Below, one piece after another: positions 13,901-27,912 of a stretch of DNA of 64,000 nucleotides. The number at the start of each line of letters is the position of its first letter. Positions within the stretch are counted from its first letter, which is position 1. Position numbers and translations under genes: made by a program. Where the stretch lies: assembly GCF_030463565.1 (NCBI RefSeq), contig NC_134649.1:36047044-36111043 (forward strand). Reading direction: 5' to 3'. The notes beneath the pieces are model-generated. The model searched no databases, was not told the DNA's origin, and saw only the letters and a list, made by a program, of their open reading frames with translations. Source of the DNA: Pelecanus crispus (taxonomy: Eukaryota; Chordata; Aves; Pelecaniformes; Pelecanidae).

Positions 13901-14195
13901 GAGAAAAGAGCATTTATCTCTGTCTTCTTCAGGGGCTGAACAAGGTGATAGGAGTGGCAGATAATACTGGATGCATTATGGGAACTTTTAGACCCATAGT
14001 TGCATGCACTATGGCCTGCAGCACAAGTTTTGAGTTCCTGGTGCTCTCCAGCCTCCAAGGTCTTCTACAACACTTAACCAGGAGGACAGTAAACCGGGAT
14101 GTGTATTTTAAATGGTGTGAGTGGCCTCTTTAATTTTTTTGACAGAAACTTGTTTACATCCTTAGAAAGACAAGACCCAAGCTTTTCAAGTAAGA
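10991..14195. other. AT-rich intergenic sequence without recognisable genes
   Basis: No gene or RNA is recognised. A CAACAA-rich simple stretch with an A-run lies at about 12720-12772. The interval 12390-12620 has many TAAT/ATTA cores and unique sequence, so it is a candidate regulatory element on appearance alone. Confidence 0.6.
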
Positions 14196-14199
14196 CTGT

Positions 14200-14475
14200 C
14201 AGTACTGGATCAGATCAAAGATTCATCCAGCTCTGTATTCTGCATCTGACAGCAGCCCCTAGCAGACAAGGAGAGGAGAGTAAGGATCATCTGAAGATAC
14301 ACCTACAGACAACGAGTGTGCAGCAGTACTCCCTCCAACATCTGCCCTCCTCACTTCCAACCATAAGATGGCATGGGGACATCCAGTGCTGGAGGCTGCA
14401 CCTGGACCATAGATTTAACAGCCCCTGAAGGACTCAGCCTCCATTAATGTATCTAGTTCATTTTTTCGCCTATTA
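14200..14475. mobile_element. Decayed interspersed repeat remnant, CR1-like
   Basis: The sequence runs from GTACTGGATCAGATCAAAG and TCATCCAGCTCTGTATTCTGC through to CAGCCTCCATTAATGTATC and TAGTTCATTTTTTCG. The order and spacing of these motifs match, from memory, a sauropsid CR1-type repeat tail whose opening reads ACTGGGTCAGACCAAAGG. It shares its opening with the shorter remnant near 2.4 kb. It has no coding capacity. Confidence 0.5.
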
Positions 14476-17400
14476 TGCTTTCAAAAACACAAGCCCAAGG
14501 TTCACTTCTTCCTCCTGATCAGCTCACAGGGGAGGGAGAGACAGCCAGAACACGCAGTCACTGTTCTCTGGCCACTTGGCTGTGCCTCTTTTGGAAATTT
14601 CTTATGATTGCTGAGGTGACACTTGAGAAAGGAGTAAGCAGGACTTCTGTTTTCATCATGTTTAAAAACAAACTTCCACCACCACCCAAGCAGTCCGGCA
14701 GCCTACAGTACAGGGAATTGTATCCACTCTTGCAAGTCCTATGTGGGAGATCAGTACATTAGGTGAAACAAGTAGCGCTGCAGAGCAGGATTTGATACAT
14801 GGAGGACTAGACTCCTCACAGACTGTCTCTGCTATTTAAAATAAAGTGGAGTCTTTTTCTAAGAGATTAGAAGGTGCTTAAAACAAGTTTGCTGGTCTGC
14901 AAATTAGCTGTGCTGGATATGTTGGCAGGTTTAATATGTTGCTCAAGGAAAATAAAGTGCTACAATACAAGATAGACAAAGTAGATAATGAGGCCAGAAA
15001 TGGGAATTCTAAGAATAGTTCTGCACGTCTGAGAAAACCGAAACAGGGAAAGGGGATGTTTTCTCTGCACAGTGGCCTGAGGATCTGTAGTAGCGGGGGA
15101 GGACTGGGTGCTGATTGCTTTGATCTCTGCCAGAGAAGCATCATGGAAAAAGCAATATATTGTGCAGGAGTCTGTTACCCAGCGGAAGGGGCCCTTCCAC
15201 GCCAATGGGAAGCTCCCAGAGATTGGGATATCTCAAAGGTGGCTCAAGGCTGGGGAATTAACTCCCCCATCTGCTCACCACTTCTGCTCCAAGGGTAAAA
15301 TACAGCTTTTTGACCTTGTAGTCTCTAACAATTGCACATAAATTGACACAAAGCTGCCATGGTGCAGCCTCTTACTGTTGGGTTGGGACAAGACTCTCCA
15401 GGGGCTGCTGTGATTCATGCATGGGCGGAAAGCACCCACAAAGTGACAAGTGATCCCCATAGCCTCATTTACTTGCTCTGGTGTCTTATTAAACTGACTC
15501 TTCCTGATAAACACAGCACCTAGTTGTTCATTTCACACATGAATGTCTTGTTCCAGTCACATCAAATATTCACCTTAAACTAGCTCAGAGGTCCTTCTCT
15601 CAAAACGTTTCTCTCTCAGACTCTAAGTATTATATCAACCAGATGATAACAACCAAAGTAAGCAGAAATTCTCATAGTCTATTTTCTTTTACATTCAACT
15701 CAGTAGCATGTTCCTCTGACATCAGTCTGCCCATTTTCCCATGTGCAATATCTATTGACTACAGTAATTTCAAATTTGAGGTAATTATTCTGACATGAGG
15801 GGAACTTCCTTGGTTTGCATGTGAGAGTAAGTATGCACAAATTTCTATCCCGAAATCCTTTTTTTTTCTTCCACTTTGCTGCTTCCTCCCCTCTCTTCCC
15901 CCTGACAGCATGATTTGGGACCCAGTTCAGAAAGAATTTTCAGCGTCTCCTGCTCAAGAACACCAGTGAAGCAGCTGTTTAAAATGCCCACATGGTTTCT
16001 GAATAGAGGCCAGATAAAATGCATGTTTAAGTCTTTCTAAATCAGGGTGTTACACTTAACACAGGCCACTGTGCAAAGCCTTAGCTAGTCAGCTTGTTGA
16101 AATAGGGACCACTCACCTTTTTTCCAGCACTAAAAACATTGGGTTTCTAATCCTAATTTGTTCTGATGTTGCATAAACAGAGACCTTTTCGGTGCCTGGT
16201 GAACAAGAACAGTTTTGGTGCATACAGCAACTGCTCTACATTTACAGCTCTAATTCAGCTTGTTTAGATACCCACAAGTTGCATGCAAATAGGTTTGTTC
16301 CCGTTACCCTGCCACATTCTTGTCCCTTCCGTCACTGAATGCTGTTGCAGTGGATGACAAACAACTCCCCACATAAAAGGCAAGGTCATACCGCCTCTTC
16401 ATTCCTAAAGCACAGCTACTCCATTTCATGTGCTACAAGAGAAAACACAGTCCTCTTCACAAGAACTCTTTGCTAAATCTGTATTATTTAGGCCTAGATA
16501 CGGAGGGTAAGAAGTGGGGGCATCACCTTGCCAATACCCATACGCATAGGTAACCTGACCCTGCAGGCTGGTTGGAGCCCGACCGCCCTGCTGCCACGCA
16601 CAGTGGCTCACACACACCAGCGCCAGGCTTGGGGATCGCAGAGGTGTTTTGTAAATTTGAGGAATTACTTCAGGAGAAGGGTACGGAGGGGGTATTCAAA
16701 ATTCAGAAACATCTACTTTGATGTTGCACGCTTTTCCCCTGTCATTCAAACACATGTTTTTTTGTTTAAGGATGATTAATATATTTTTAATGTTTTTCAT
16801 AACTGAAGGGAAGCCTGTGCTATATATTAAAAGAGGCTAGAAAAACACCCCGAAAGCTGAGCTGGCATAAGTGGGTAGCCTGTATGCGATGTTTATTATG
16901 ATTTTTCCTTAAGATTCTTGTCTCCTCATTTTTCACTGTTTCTTTTTGCGTTTGTCACTGCCCTGTTTGAGGCATCTTGTCTTCACTCCCATATTAGTCC
17001 AAGTCCCAAGAAGAATTCAACCCAAAACACCCTTTGAGAAAGCTTTAACAAGTACAAAACTGAGCCAAGCTCCACACAGAGCTTTGCAATACTTACAGAG
17101 AGCTAACTTTACTGCCACTGCACTACAACTTGCCAAAAATCTGGGTTTGATAGCGCAGGTTTCAAGGTGTTTGTCAGGTGCCTGGGTTAGGGTACAACCT
17201 GGGCCATTCAAGCCTGGGTATGGGAGACCCAGAGCTACTGCTCTGGCAGGGAAAGAGGAATATTAACCAGCAGTCACAGGCCAGGGCTCTGCGCTTGCCC
17301 CGCACAGCAGTGGCAAGGCCCATGCGTGGCTCTGCTCCAGCCGCTCTGCGGGAGCCACCTGCCCCAGCCCCGGCAGCCGGGGGGCAAGCGCTTGCCTCGC

Positions 17401-20400
17401 CTCCGCCTGCTGCACACGGAAAAGCCATTTCAGTGTCTAACCCTGAGTCCAGGCAGATACGGCAAGTCTTGCTGAAGGCAGGGGGCTTATTCTTTCTCTC
17501 ATGGTGACATTTTTCAGCGTTAATGGGGGTAACCGCAGGTGATGGCTGTGCTTGACACAGGGGAAAAAAAATGGTGGAAGAAAAGTTTGTCAGCAAACGT
17601 TCAACTGTGAACAGTTCCTGGAGCCGGATTCACGGCACTTGTTAAACACTGGGACTGGGGGAGGTACCAGGTTTAGCAGCAACCACTAAATCTGAGCTCA
17701 GGCTTATGGGTCAGACAGAACAGCTGCTTAAATGTCCAGGTAAAATGACTGGTCCACTAGCATTTGGCACAAGCTGTAACATTTATCAAATAAATAAAGA
17801 GTAGTCCACGAGGTCCTCAAATTCATTCATTTCTATTCCTATCATTTTCACCTTGCAGATAAGACAAAAAACCTCATTATATTTTACTTTCCTAAGTTTT
17901 ATGGCTCTGACATATACTCAGAAAGATTGCCTTTGCTGCTGTTAACTACCTGCCGGCACTCTCATTAAGGTTCATTCAGGAATAATCTATTACCGAAAAG
18001 GAAAGGTCCAAGTTTCAAGGATGGATTATTTAAATCACAGCATGCCATTCTGCAGCAACAGGAAAATGGCCAATTCCCCCCACCAGCACCTTTCAGAGCT
18101 GCTCAGTGGGGGAAGAGGCAGCCCATGGGAAGGTGTATTGAATTTCCAGATGGGAAAGTAATGGCAGAAAACTCAGGCCACCACAACTCTGGACAAGTGC
18201 AAAAGAGCGATATTTCACTCTAGTATGAAGAGCTGTATATAAAGAATATACGTTCTGTACTGTCCCTTAAAAACTATCCAGATGGATGATAAGAATATTT
18301 AAGAAAGAATGTGCCATGTAATACTATTTTCACAGTATTCTTCTTACTTGCATTTATAAAACAGAGATCCAGAAATGACTAATATATTCTCGGAAAAGAC
18401 ACAAACATAGGCAGAATACAAAGCACAAGGCTATTCTAAACTACGGGTAATAATGCATATACCCATTTTCTTTTCTTTGATTTTAAAAACTTCTCTAGAA
18501 ACTTAAATGTATGTTTGAATCAAAATTTAACAAATATTATAGTTTATATTACTATCCAAGTACCTTTGATGGTTCACTTTAAAATATTTCTCATCTAGTT
18601 TACTTTTTAAGATGCATTCAAGTATAAGTATTTTAGGAAAAAGCAAAAAAATGCTAATGGAATAAGAAGGGAAAAAAATCAAGTAATGTTGACTGACACA
18701 TAAAAAGTAGGCTTTGTTAATGTTATATTCATTACCTTAGAAAATGTTTTACAGGAAGTGTAGTAAATCCACCACAGATGTGATAAAGATTAAAACTTCT
18801 TTTCAAGCAAATCTGTCCATTTAAAATAACCCAAAAAGCATGTGCAACATTTCTCAGCAATTCTCCAAATAAATAGCTGATGAAACAAACAGTATTAAAC
18901 TGAAGCATTTCATAAATTCTACACAAATACAGTCCTGTTAATCAAGATGAAAATCACAAAATCCCCATTTTTCCCTTCATTACCAAGAGATATTAAAAAG
19001 CACTTAGAAGCTAATTTGAAATGGCAGTCCATTTGCTCTAGCATTGTGCTACCTACCACAATGACACACAAACCACTTGCAGTGCAACACATAGGAGAAT
19101 GTAAGCACTGCATTTCCCTTAGAGCACTACTTTTAAATTTGAAAAAAAAAAAAAAAAATTGAAATACAAGTATCTAAATTAAGATTACATTATCTGATAC
19201 ATTTAAGGGAGGAAATGTTACTATTTTATCCACCATGTTTCATTTTGGTGTTTAATAGACCATCTTTAGATGAACCAGGATTAAATATTTGCATTAAGCA
19301 TACCTATAAATGCCATTGAACAGCTGGGTCCTATCAACCCAAGCATCACAAATGGCTTGCAAGATTCTGATTACTGCATGCATATTAAATCAGCATTAAC
19401 ATTTTTTCCTAAAGAATATATGACAGCACAGTAGAGTTAAATGAGAGTTTAAAAATAAAGAATTAAACCAGCCACTTCATCATGATAACATGTTGTATTT
19501 CATTCTCCTCCAATGAGTGTCCCCATCCTGCAATTTCCATTTAGGATTTCTACTGTTCTCCCATATATTTAATCACTGTTTTAAAGAAGTTGAATTAAAA
19601 GGAATAGTTAGATCAACGATAGACACCCAGAAGAAAAATAATCACTTCTTCTACATATGAAAATATTTTGCTGTTGCTTTGGAAGACATGGTATAACCTG
19701 ATCATTACATACTACTCCCCCACATGAGGGCTATAAGAGAATACAAAAAGTTGAAATGGTGCAGCTGAAGAGGAAAAACAGCCTTGGGACCCAAACCTGC
19801 AAACATTTTTTCCCATGATTAACTGCTCCGCCATGAGGAGTCTCATTTGAATCATTAAGAGTACTCAAAGTACCAAAGTTAAAGACATACATAAGTATTT
19901 ACAGGCTTGGACTTTGATATGACCCGAGGAAGCAGAAGAGAAACTCTGTCCCTATTTTTCTTTGTCCTCAGCTGAGCTAATTCCCATCACTAACAGGAAG
20001 GATTTCTTCAGGAAAAAGACCAGTCATTGGGTGGCAGCTTCCGCTGGGTACACAGAATTTTAATTCAGATTTTTAATTTGAAGAAAAAGTTATCTCTCTC
20101 CCAACAAAAGCAGTATAAAGAGAACATGTGTGCAGATTGCAGCCCATAAAACAACTATATATAACGTTAAATATTTGCATATCTTCTTATGTTAGCTTGG
20201 CAGGAATTAAATTTGCTACTCATGAGTATTGCTGACATTCCAAGTTCATGCCAAGAAATGTATTTACTACCACACACTGCCATCTTTTATATAACATAAC
20301 ATATGTGTGTGTTTATATGCATATACATATATGCATACACAGTCAAAAAGAGCTGTGCCATAAATAATAATAATAAATCAAGTGAAAATAATATTTAACC

Positions 20401-23400
20401 CACACACACCAAACTCACTCATAAACACAAGCAATGTATAGACAAAAACCTGTGCTTGGCTTTCATCATGATGTAATTGCTATTTCAGATCAAACTGAGA
20501 AAATTAACGTGCTAGCCAAACTAACATGAAGTAGGTTAATTTGGCCAAAACACTCAATTTCTCACTTTCTTTCTGCAATAAAAATATTACTGAAAAATTC
20601 CAATTATGTAAATAAGGTAGGAATAAATAAAGTGTTAAAAATATAATTCAATTCCAATGGAAGAGGAACATACAAGGGTATGAACCCTGCTTCTTAATCA
20701 GGCTAATTCTCTGCTGAAAAAAAGAGTGCATAGATTGGGGTATGCCAAAAAGAACACAAGCAGTCCAAATACAGCACTGTGTGTTACAAGGAAAATGTGA
20801 CTTTTTTTTTTTTTCTTAAAAGAAAGCAACGCAGTAAGTATATAGACTTCAATGCTGAAGAAATTTTCCCCGTGGATGGCATACATAATTTGATATATTA
20901 TATGTATTTCCTTGTACATTTCCTCTGAATTCCTATACTCGAATTAAGTCAGTTGTAATACACTATTTCTCAACAGGAGCTTTAACAGACATCAGATCTT
21001 TCACTCATCTGTGACTATGCTATTTTCTCACAGAAATAACCAAGAACCAAACTTGCTTCCAATTAATTCCCTTACGTCCCATGTCTACAAAAGAACAAGG
21101 TACAAGATCCTAAGTGGAGCCCACAATGCGATAGCCACGGTACAGACTTAGACAAAGCACAATCCCCATGCCTGTGGGGTTGTTGCAATATATTTGCATT
21201 CTCTGCTGCTCAGGAAGTGGGATGTGTTCAGCGCTGAGCAAAAGAGCCACAATTTACCTTTCACATCTGCATCAGGGTTTAAGAGGACTGTATATCCAGA
21301 TGCCAGGTGGTGTGCTGTGTTGGTACCAGATGTCCTGATACAACACTTTTGGGCCCCTGCACTTGTTTTGTTCCAAGAAAAAGTGCATCTCCTTGTCTAA
21401 AGGGGTTCCCACCTGCTGAAACAGTCCCCAGAATCCCTACGGCCACTTGGCATAGTTTAGAGCAGCTAAAACAACCAATCCAGACACCCAAAGCAATTAT
21501 GAGCAGAGACACCCACGTCTACGCCATTTGTGCACCCAAATTGACTTGGTTCTTCCAAGTCAAGCACGGCTTGCCTGTAACTGAGCCCGTAGCCCTGCAA
21601 AAGCTGCAGTGACTCTTATGGGTCACATCATGGCAACTAGCAGAAAGATGAGTATGCTCCCCACTCCACAAATTTCTCTGACCACTATCAAATGTTTATG
21701 TAGTTCAAGACCACATCAATTATACAAATTAATGTAAAGTGCACCATAAAAAAGAAAATCAAAACATTTGGGTCAATACACAAAATTCCACAGAGAGCAC
21801 CCTCAGGATTTCTACTAGTGAGACAGAGCAAAATGCCCATAAAATGTAGACAGCTGGTAATAACATCATGGCAAGGAAGCCTCTACATACTGCTTAGAAG
21901 CTCAAGTACATTTCAATTTGAAAATGCTTAAGCAAACGACATAAACTGAGTGCAAACCATATTTCAGTAATTTACTTTCTCAATAAGAAAAACAACTTAA
22001 AAGGAGACTAAAATATACAATTTTAGAATTTGTTTGCCTAAGAAAGACACATCCTCATTTTTGTAAGGTATAGTGTTAATAGTATATATTTAAATTAGCC
22101 TCTATAATCTGTCATCCTGCCTCTTTAGGTGTTTCTTTAATCAGCAGAAACAGGGGCCTGGATGTCAGCAATTCTGAGAAAACGCAGCTCCTTTACCTTC
22201 TGCAAGCTCTGTGCAAAGCTCAGGGCTCTCCAGGAGGAGGTCTCCATGGGGCAGGGCTGCCCCTCACCCTGGTGAGAGGTGGTGGCTCTTGCTGTGGCAT
22301 ATCTGCCGCTGCTGCACACTGCGCTCTCCTCCTCATGTCAAGGTCTCAGAATTTGACCTGATTTTAATTTAAGTTGGAAAATCACAACCACTATTTTAAT
22401 AATATGCTAAAGTCAGCACTAGGCCAGGGTACTATTGGTTCCTGTCTGCCTTTCCATACACAAGCCAGCTACAATTTCAGGAACAAAACAGACACTACCC
22501 ACAAAATCTTGTGATGTTACTAAACGTAAGAGCACTAAGTGGAGCAACCAGTAACTCCTACAGTAGGAATTCCAAAAATCAGCATTCCAACAAAGAGTTA
22601 ATATAAAGGACCCATGTATTTAATAAGAAAAATCCATTGTGGATTTTTTTAACTTTGAAGTAATTTATCAGCTCCTGAGAGGTACTGGGATTGTATTTTG
22701 TGATGCTCCTCTGGCATAAAGTTGCCCAGGAGGTAGTTTAAGCAGTCAGTGGAGAAGCTTTATCCAATGCTTTGGGGTCCTTGGGATCTCTGGAGACACC
22801 AAAGCATCACGCAAGCCCCACTGACCTTTGCAGCAGGATAAAGAGCAAAGTGAAAGGGATGTGTCCCCTCCCTGATGCCCCAAGCACCCCCTGAGCAGAG
22901 CCAGGGCTGGCTGCTGAGGTGGGCAGAGGGGCTGAAGAGCAATGACCCTGCAGAGGGGCACAGCGGAGGCAGCAGGAGCAGCTGAGCCAGTCACCTCCCT
23001 CCCCTGGTCCAGGCTTACTTCCTTCCATGAGCTCTCCACCTTTCATGAGCCACAGGAATTTAAACCAAGATGTATATTATACCAGTTTTGGGAACGCAGG
23101 AATCCCTACTGAGAATCCATCCAGAGGTGATTTCTTCCCTGCACCATGTCTGCCAGTAATGGGTACCTGTGCTGCAGGAGGGGATGCAGAAGAGCTGTAG
23201 CAAGCAGCTGTGAAGCAATCGTCTTTTAAGAACAAATTCTTCCAAACCCTTAGTCTAGGATCTGAACGTCTGTACTTACATCTGTCCTGAGTTTTTAAGT
23301 GCATTTGGCTATGTTTTAATATTTGTAATATTTTAATTGTAATAGCTGTCTATGAGATGTGCTTTTTGTACGAATAGGTTTCAGACAAGGCCCGGTCACT

Positions 23401-26400
23401 GGGGGGATTTAATTAACAACTTCCTGGAAGCTCTTACTTGAAAACTGACAAACTTAATGAGTGCACAGGTGACTGTCACCAGCAGGGTTGCTAGAAAGTC
23501 ACCAAAATCCTTTATGAAACTTGAAAAAAAGGAGAAGAAAATTCCCCTCTTCCCCCCAGTTTCAAGTTGAGGAATGACACATGCAAGTGTGCCCTTAAAC
23601 AAATAAACAAAACAAAAACAAAGAAAAAGGAAAGGAAAACCAAAAAAGGGTTCCTGATTAAATAATAAGCTATTGCCTGGAACAGCAAAAACACATAAAA
23701 AATACAGAACGACTGAGGGAGCTAGAATGCGGAGAGAAAAACAGTTTCAGCAAAGACCAAGAGCCTCTCCAGAGCACGAACTGTGAGCAGTAAGCCGAGC
23801 CCATGTCACCAGTATGGTTGGCACCAGTTACTACTGAGGCCATTAATTACCAAAATGTGTTGAATTTTTTTTAGCGCTGACCCCAGTCCTTCCATCTTCT
23901 GAAGTGCATTTCTCTTTTTTTGCATTGTGGGTTTGTTTTGGGTTTTTTAAGTAGCAACGCAAAGTAAAGGGGTGGAACAGGTTGATATGGTGATGGCATT
24001 AGTTTTTGATCTCATGCTTCAAACAAAAGATGCACACCCAGCTATCAAAATAAAGTGAACATTGTTTAACGCTACTTGCCTGACTTTGCCTTGCCTTTTA
24101 CCTTGTGTAGTCATACAGATCTGAGCCAACAGGATATAAAATGTTACCCAACCAGAACTATCCACAATGCAGATATTTGATACCCATGTTGCCTCTTCTT
24201 GTTTCTGAAGTCCTTTTATAAATGTCCTTTTTACTTTAGTCCTCTTCGTAATATTTAAGTCATTTTCAAATGAAAACCAAACTCCCATCTAACGCAGAAT
24301 GTCAGAAAGGGAACGTCATTTTTCCACCACAGCTTGCCTTCCTCTCTGTCAAAGAACAGTAGGCTACGGTGGGTCCCAAAGCAGGTAATTTCTGATTTGC
24401 AGAAATGTTATGTACAACTAGGAAACCCTTCTCTGTTAAGCAAAAATAATTGCAGCAAAAGGTATCATCATCAGCATTCTATGCAGCATTCTTTTAAATG
24501 GCATAGTTATAATATTGATACGCAATTAGGAGCTTCCACACAGTCTTTTCATATCGTCCAATCAGAAATATGTTAATGTATATATTATTCATAAGGATTC
24601 CAAACTTTTAGACATCTCTAGCTGGGAAAACAAACAACACACGCACAGCCCCCGCCGCTCCCTCCAAACCTCCCATTTCCTATTCCTGCAATGCAATAAA
24701 AATGCTTGCAGAAGTTTTTGGACAGTATCCTATCTTTTCTCCTGTTTGAGGAGAAAAATAAATGTTCCTCAGATTCCTTACAGCAGAGAGAGGTTTAAAA
24801 TAGTTTCTAAAACATTTTATAGCATCTTAAAATATTCTCTTTTATCTTTTATATTTTTCTTACAGTGTCTGTAGATTATGGGCTGAGTTTAAAAAACCCT
24901 TGGGTGCTGCTTTTGGAGTTGAGTGTATGCATATGGTGCACACATTTCCAACTAAGTGATGACTTCCATGAGACGTAGTACTATATGTGGGTGGGATGCT
25001 GGCAAGTAACAGATTTTAATGTACAATTCAAATAAGGGCATGAAAATCCAAGTTTTGCAATAAAAGAAACATGTCAAAATTCAATGGGAGAAATTTAAAG
25101 TTATTTATTCTCTGCCTTCAAAAGAGCTGTGATTTTTGGTTGTGTCCTGAGGCTGTGCAAAATGGCTACATGGAAAATCTGTCTCCAACCAAATCTGCCC
25201 GGGACTGCAGGCATTAGGCTGGTTTTGTGATGTCATCTAGAGTATTGTTTCACAGAAAATATGGAATTGATTGCATTTTGCTAAGTGAAGTGGAAACAAA
25301 AAGATTTCTCATGCTTGGTTGTAATCACTTCAAAATTAGGCCTAATACATCTTTCTGCCCTTGACAGAAACCTCTTTACCTATAAGCGACTTCAGCAGCC
25401 TCGAATGAGGTGCGCTGATACCATGATGCCGCATAAGAAGTGGGCTCTTGATGTCAGCTGGGCAATAGCCATGGCTGCATTAGGATGCGGATAGTGTGGT
25501 CTTTCAAGCTGGAGTAGCAACACTACAAAAATTCTTTGCCCAAGGCACTAGCATAATTAGGGATGGCTCTGATCATTAGTGCTGGAGAAGCAGTTATATT
25601 GTTTTGCAATTTATCCAGTACCAGCAAAATTCTCAGCTCTGTACAGTACATTGTTCACATTTATTTCCTTTCCCAAGGAAAGTATAGACTGACCACACCA
25701 CGAAATGTACTGTGACTGGGACATTGTGTCCCAAATATGTTAAAACATGCGCTGCTCTTTGTTGTGTAGACACTGTTACTGAATTGTGTTATAGCCCTAC
25801 ATTAATAAAATATTTTTAGGTCTTTAAATGTGCTGACAGCATAGTACATAACAGATAACCACTGGATTCCTGAAAGTCTAGCATCAAATCTGTACAGATC
25901 CAAGTGATATATCAACAAAAGTCTTAAAGGAAGGTTTTTTTATAAAGACAGTTCCTGAAGAAAGAAAAAGTAGGTGTCTGTTTACTACAAAAATAGGAAG
26001 ATGTTCTCGCAAATGGAGTGGGTGGGTGGTGACAGCATAAGGCATAGGAACGTAAGTGGGAGAAGGATGAAAAGTTTGGGGGATGCGGTATCAGGAAAGA
26101 GCAAGAGGTTATGTAAAACTAATGAGACATGCAGAGCCCTAAAACCACATGCTATTACCCAGGGATCAAATCCCACAAACATCCCATGCAATTTAAGAAA
26201 ATCATTTTTTCTCATCAGATCTAAGACATACAATATAGTAGGAAAATAGCGTCTCCTTTTTTTTAAGCTTGGCACATCATCAAAGCCTGTGAAGTCGAAG
26301 AAAAGCACCTCCACCCTCAACTGAGGCTTCTACATGGGGAAAGAAAACATGTTCCCTTCACTGGCTATTTCTACCAAGGAAAGCAGAAAGTAGGTGGGAG

Positions 26401-27880
26401 ACATGCAGAGCCGTCAACTCTTCCCATTCCACCTTAATTAAGCTGGAATTCAGCCAGGATACTGCTTTTGCAAAAACACCATCGAAACCTGTAGTGATCC
26501 AGTCCACCTCTTCACAAAGATGGCATCGTTGGAGGACCACCACTACCTTAAACACTAATTTACCCCTGACTCAAAAGGGCTCTACCTCCTGGTAACCCAC
26601 CCGCTCGCTCCCCGATGCGCCGGAGCCTTGGTGGCTTTCCAGACGACTGCAGAGGCCTCGCCCTTGCCTGCGAGCTGACGGCTCCCAGACCAATGGGGAA
26701 TGGCTGTAGACTTGAAAGACACGCTGCTTTAAAGGCTCTCTCATGTTTCAGCTGACCATGTGTTTTCTCTTAGTACCCTGTGAGTTCAAATACCTCTGTA
26801 TAACAGAAGTCAGACTGAAAAGGCATTGTGCATAAAATAATTCTTATCCACATTGGTACGAGCCTTTGTGCTTTTTAAATGCATATACGAGTAGGCAGGG
26901 TACTATTCACGCTACTTGGTGCATCGATTGCATCTTGTTCAAATTCAGTGATTTAAAAAAAAAAAAAAAAAAAGGTTGGTAAAGGTTTTCTTTTAAACCT
27001 GATCTGTAGCAGCACAGGAATATTTAACAACATCCACATCATTCATAGGTAACTATCTTTTGAGAAAGACCAGATTTCTCTCTCTTCGCATGTAACACTG
27101 CTAACTCGAGCACATGTGCCAACCTCAGGATCAAGGTCATGGTAATGACACGGTTTGCAACAGCATCCTACTAAATCCTGAAGCCAATCCCAAATCACAC
27201 AGATGTTTTCTAAAAGAAAAATTAAAAAATAAGATTGTAGTAGTAGTTTTTGTGTTGAAGGATGCAAGTTCACCAGTGGCAAGAAATCAGAAATGCACCA
27301 ACATTGTGTTTTGTGAACACACCCCAGTTCAGAAAAAGTGTTTGTTATCTCTTATTTTTGTTACTTGTTTAAAGGTACTGGTTTTACAGTTTATTCAATG
27401 CACTCAGAATGCCACTAAATGTATAATCACTGAAGTAAAACTTCCACACAGGATGAGTAGTCACTGTCGCAAAATAAGGTGGTATTGATCCAACTCAGAA
27501 ACTGGAATTTCTTGAGGACAATAGCTTAAGAAAGAATTTTGATTAAATTGAGAGGCATATATTTTATTATACTTTGCTTTCTACCAAGTTATTCATTGTG
27601 CATGAGCAAACATTTCAGCAGCACTCCTCAAAGTCTTTGCATTTGTACTGCAGACTCTGGCACTTGCTTATAGACATCATTTAAGATGATGTGATGGACT
27701 CTGCGTATTTGATCTCACCATCTACTTACCAAGCATAGCCCATTGCTCACTAGGTGGCATGGGAATTACAAAGCATCTGAGAAGTGTCTTGATTGATGAT
27801 TTTAGGTACTAACACATGGAAAAAAATAATCTCTTGGTGGTGACTTCCCAGCCTTGCAGATACATAGTCTAAAATTAAAT
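14476..27880. other. Intergenic sequence without recognisable genes
   Basis: Mostly AT-rich, with a few GC-rich patches (17270-17430, 22180-22330, 22740-23040, 26580-26700). Simple repeats include an alternating TA/TG stretch at 20294-20340, an A17 run at 19142-19158 and an A19 run at 26955-26973. Open frames here are short and lack any family resemblance. Confidence 0.6.
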
Positions 27881-27882
27881 GT

Positions 27883-27912
27883 AGACAGACAGACAGACAC
27901 ACACACACACAC
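27883..27912 (+). repeat. Compound microsatellite (GACA)n(CA)n
   Basis: About four GACA units pass directly into about eight CA units. Confidence 0.9.

Noticed and set aside
22746..23304. Overlapping 60-97 codon minus-strand frames
   Set aside because: They are short, mutually overlapping in different frames, and lie in a GC-richer patch without protein resemblance.
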